Below, one piece after another: positions 12,467 through 12,841 of a DNA stretch of 12,841 bases. Origin of the DNA: Microcaldota archaeon. GTDB lineage: Archaea > Micrarchaeota > Micrarchaeia > Micrarchaeales > CABMGC01. Every line of letters starts with the position of its first letter. Positions within the stretch are counted from its first letter, which is position 1. The notes under the pieces were generated by a model. That model was not told the DNA's origin and made no database searches. It was given only the letters and a program-made list of their open reading frames with translations. The position numbers and the translations under genes were made by a program. Where the stretch lies: NCBI GenBank assembly GCA_021804305.1, contig JAJZKF010000011.1:1-12841 (forward strand). Direction: 5' to 3'.

Positions 12467-12481
12467 ATAATACGTATAGTA
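12467..12481. repeat. 15-base inverted repeat arm overlapping the RHH transcription/translation start, possible operator
   Basis: ATAATACGTATAGTA lies between the TATA box and the ATG of the RHH gene, covering the predicted start site. It is the exact reverse complement of 12424-12438 across 28 bases. The ATACGTAT palindrome and position fit autoregulation by a ribbon-helix-helix dimer. Confidence 0.5.
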
Positions 12482-12642
12482 TGAGAAAGCAGAAGAAACC
12501 AATAGAAAAGGCAGTTCCTAAGACAATAACATTATTGCCCAAGCATCAGAAATTTATAGAGGAAAAGAGTATTAATTTATCCCGTTTTGTTCAAAAGGCT
12601 TTAGATGAAGAGATAGAGGCACAGGGTTGGAAAGAGGAATAA
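12481..12642 (+). CDS. Small ribbon-helix-helix (CopG/Arc-like) DNA-binding protein
   Basis: 53 residues. A basic N-terminus (MRKQKKPIEK) leads to strand KTITLLPKHQKFI and two helices around INLSRFVQKALDEEI, the usual RHH layout (TITL beta strand, then INLSRFVQKAL) seen in many short archaeal and plasmid regulators. It is essentially only the DNA-binding domain. The ATG has no Shine-Dalgarno, and a TATA box centred 27 bases upstream suggests a leaderless mRNA. The palindromic ATAATACGTATAGTA just before and over the ATG may be its operator. A gene starts one base after its TAA and is cut by IS copy 2, so it may have been the first gene of a two-gene module, such as an antitoxin of a toxin-antitoxin pair (speculative). 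Confidence 0.8.
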   Translation: MRKQKKPIEKAVPKTITLLPKHQKFIEEKSINLSRFVQKALDEEIEAQGWKEE

Positions 12643-12643
12643 A

Positions 12644-12793
12644 ATGCAAAACCAAGAAATAGCTACAAACAGGGGGGATACAAAACTATATCTGTTATCA
12701 AAAGAAAATATATCAGAGGTAGAATTATATTCAAAAACGTATAGTAAATATTGTAAGTATGATAATTATGGTCGCAGAACAAACAGACCTTGA
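12644..12793 (+). pseudogene. Gene truncated by IS copy 2; remaining chimeric frame of 49 codons
   Basis: The ATG lies one base after the RHH stop (TAAAATG), so the gene was probably translated with it. About 31 residues (MQNQEIATNRGDTKLYLLSK...) precede the inserted element at 12737; the remaining 18 residues are read out of frame from the transposase start region before a TGA at 12791-12793. The native part is too short to assign to a family. The rest of the original gene should lie beyond the far end of copy 2. Confidence 0.5.
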
Positions 12794-12841
12794 AGGGCTT
12801 TCAAAGGTAAGAAAAGAGAGAGGATTGGCATTACTCAAAGA
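12737..12841 (+). mobile_element. IS copy 2, inverted relative to copy 1, truncated by window edge
   Basis: Perfectly identical to the 5' end of copy 1 over all 105 visible bases, starting at ACGTATAGTAAATATTG. The sharp start of identity marks the element's upstream end. Perfect identity implies recent duplication, or an assembly fold-back. Confidence 0.8.
12759..12841 (+). CDS. IS6/IS240-like transposase, second copy, 5' fragment only
   Basis: Begins MIIMVAEQTDLEGLSKVRKE, identical to the N-terminus of the transposase at 12411-11212, and is open to the window edge (27 codons plus two bases). The SWIM, zinc-ribbon and DDE regions lie beyond the window, so intactness is unknown. The 22-base leader from the element end is the same as in copy 1. 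Confidence 0.8.
   Translation, partial: MIIMVAEQTDLEGLSKVRKERGLALLK

Noticed and set aside
1..12841. CRISPR array, Cas genes or rRNA genes
   Set aside because: No regularly spaced direct repeats, no cas-like proteins and no rRNA-like sequence were seen.

Overview
The window reads as a stretch of archaeal chromosome. The genes belong to families that are typical of, or best known from, archaea: an archaeosortase-like membrane protein, archease, EndoQ, adenosine-specific kinase, a KaiC-like ATPase and a tRNA-Ile without an encoded CCA. Intergenic regions carry TATA-like boxes about 25-45 bases ahead of start codons, and many neighbouring genes overlap by 1-4 bases. The compact layout and domain fusions would suit a small-genome (DPANN-like) or euryarchaeal lineage, but I cannot assign a taxon from the sequence alone.

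Region 1 (1-7510, minus strand, balanced GC). In transcription order: an archaeosortase/exosortase-like membrane protein overlapping by ATGA with a Nudix-uracil DNA glycosylase fusion (7510-5025); tRNA-Ile(GAT) (4992-4918); a tightly packed group of adenosine-specific kinase, endonuclease III, a conserved 127-residue protein and endonuclease Q (4869-2065); then a secreted, membrane-anchored Lon-like (S16) protease overlapping by ATGA with a HIT-family protein that runs off the window edge (1982-1). Three different base-excision/deamination repair enzymes (UDG-like, EndoIII, EndoQ) therefore lie within 4 kb. The 127-residue protein between EndoIII and EndoQ is a natural candidate for a repair accessory.

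Region 2 (7511-10226). A divergent promoter region leads to archease and to a PH-like/rhodanese-like fusion on the plus strand. Convergent to these, on the minus strand, are a KaiC-like ATPase and a pyridoxamine-phosphate-oxidase-like flavoprotein.

Region 3 (about 10227-12841, clearly AT-rich). This looks acquired. It holds a 54-residue arginine-rich small protein overlapping by ATGA with a two-TM helical protein, an IS6/IS240-like transposase with an added SWIM finger, a small ribbon-helix-helix regulator with a leaderless-type promoter, and the 5' end of a second, inverted, identical copy of the transposase. The two copies face away from each other across a 303-base spacer that holds the regulator and the start of a gene cut by the second copy. 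Palindromic ATACGTAT sites lie at the regulator start and at the end of copy 1, so the regulator may control both itself and the transposase (inference).

Most novel points: the Nudix-UDG fusion that has lost three of four Fe-S cysteines; the EndoIII/unknown/EndoQ operon; the PH-rhodanese fusion; and the inverted IS/RHH island with its unrecognised small-protein pair.
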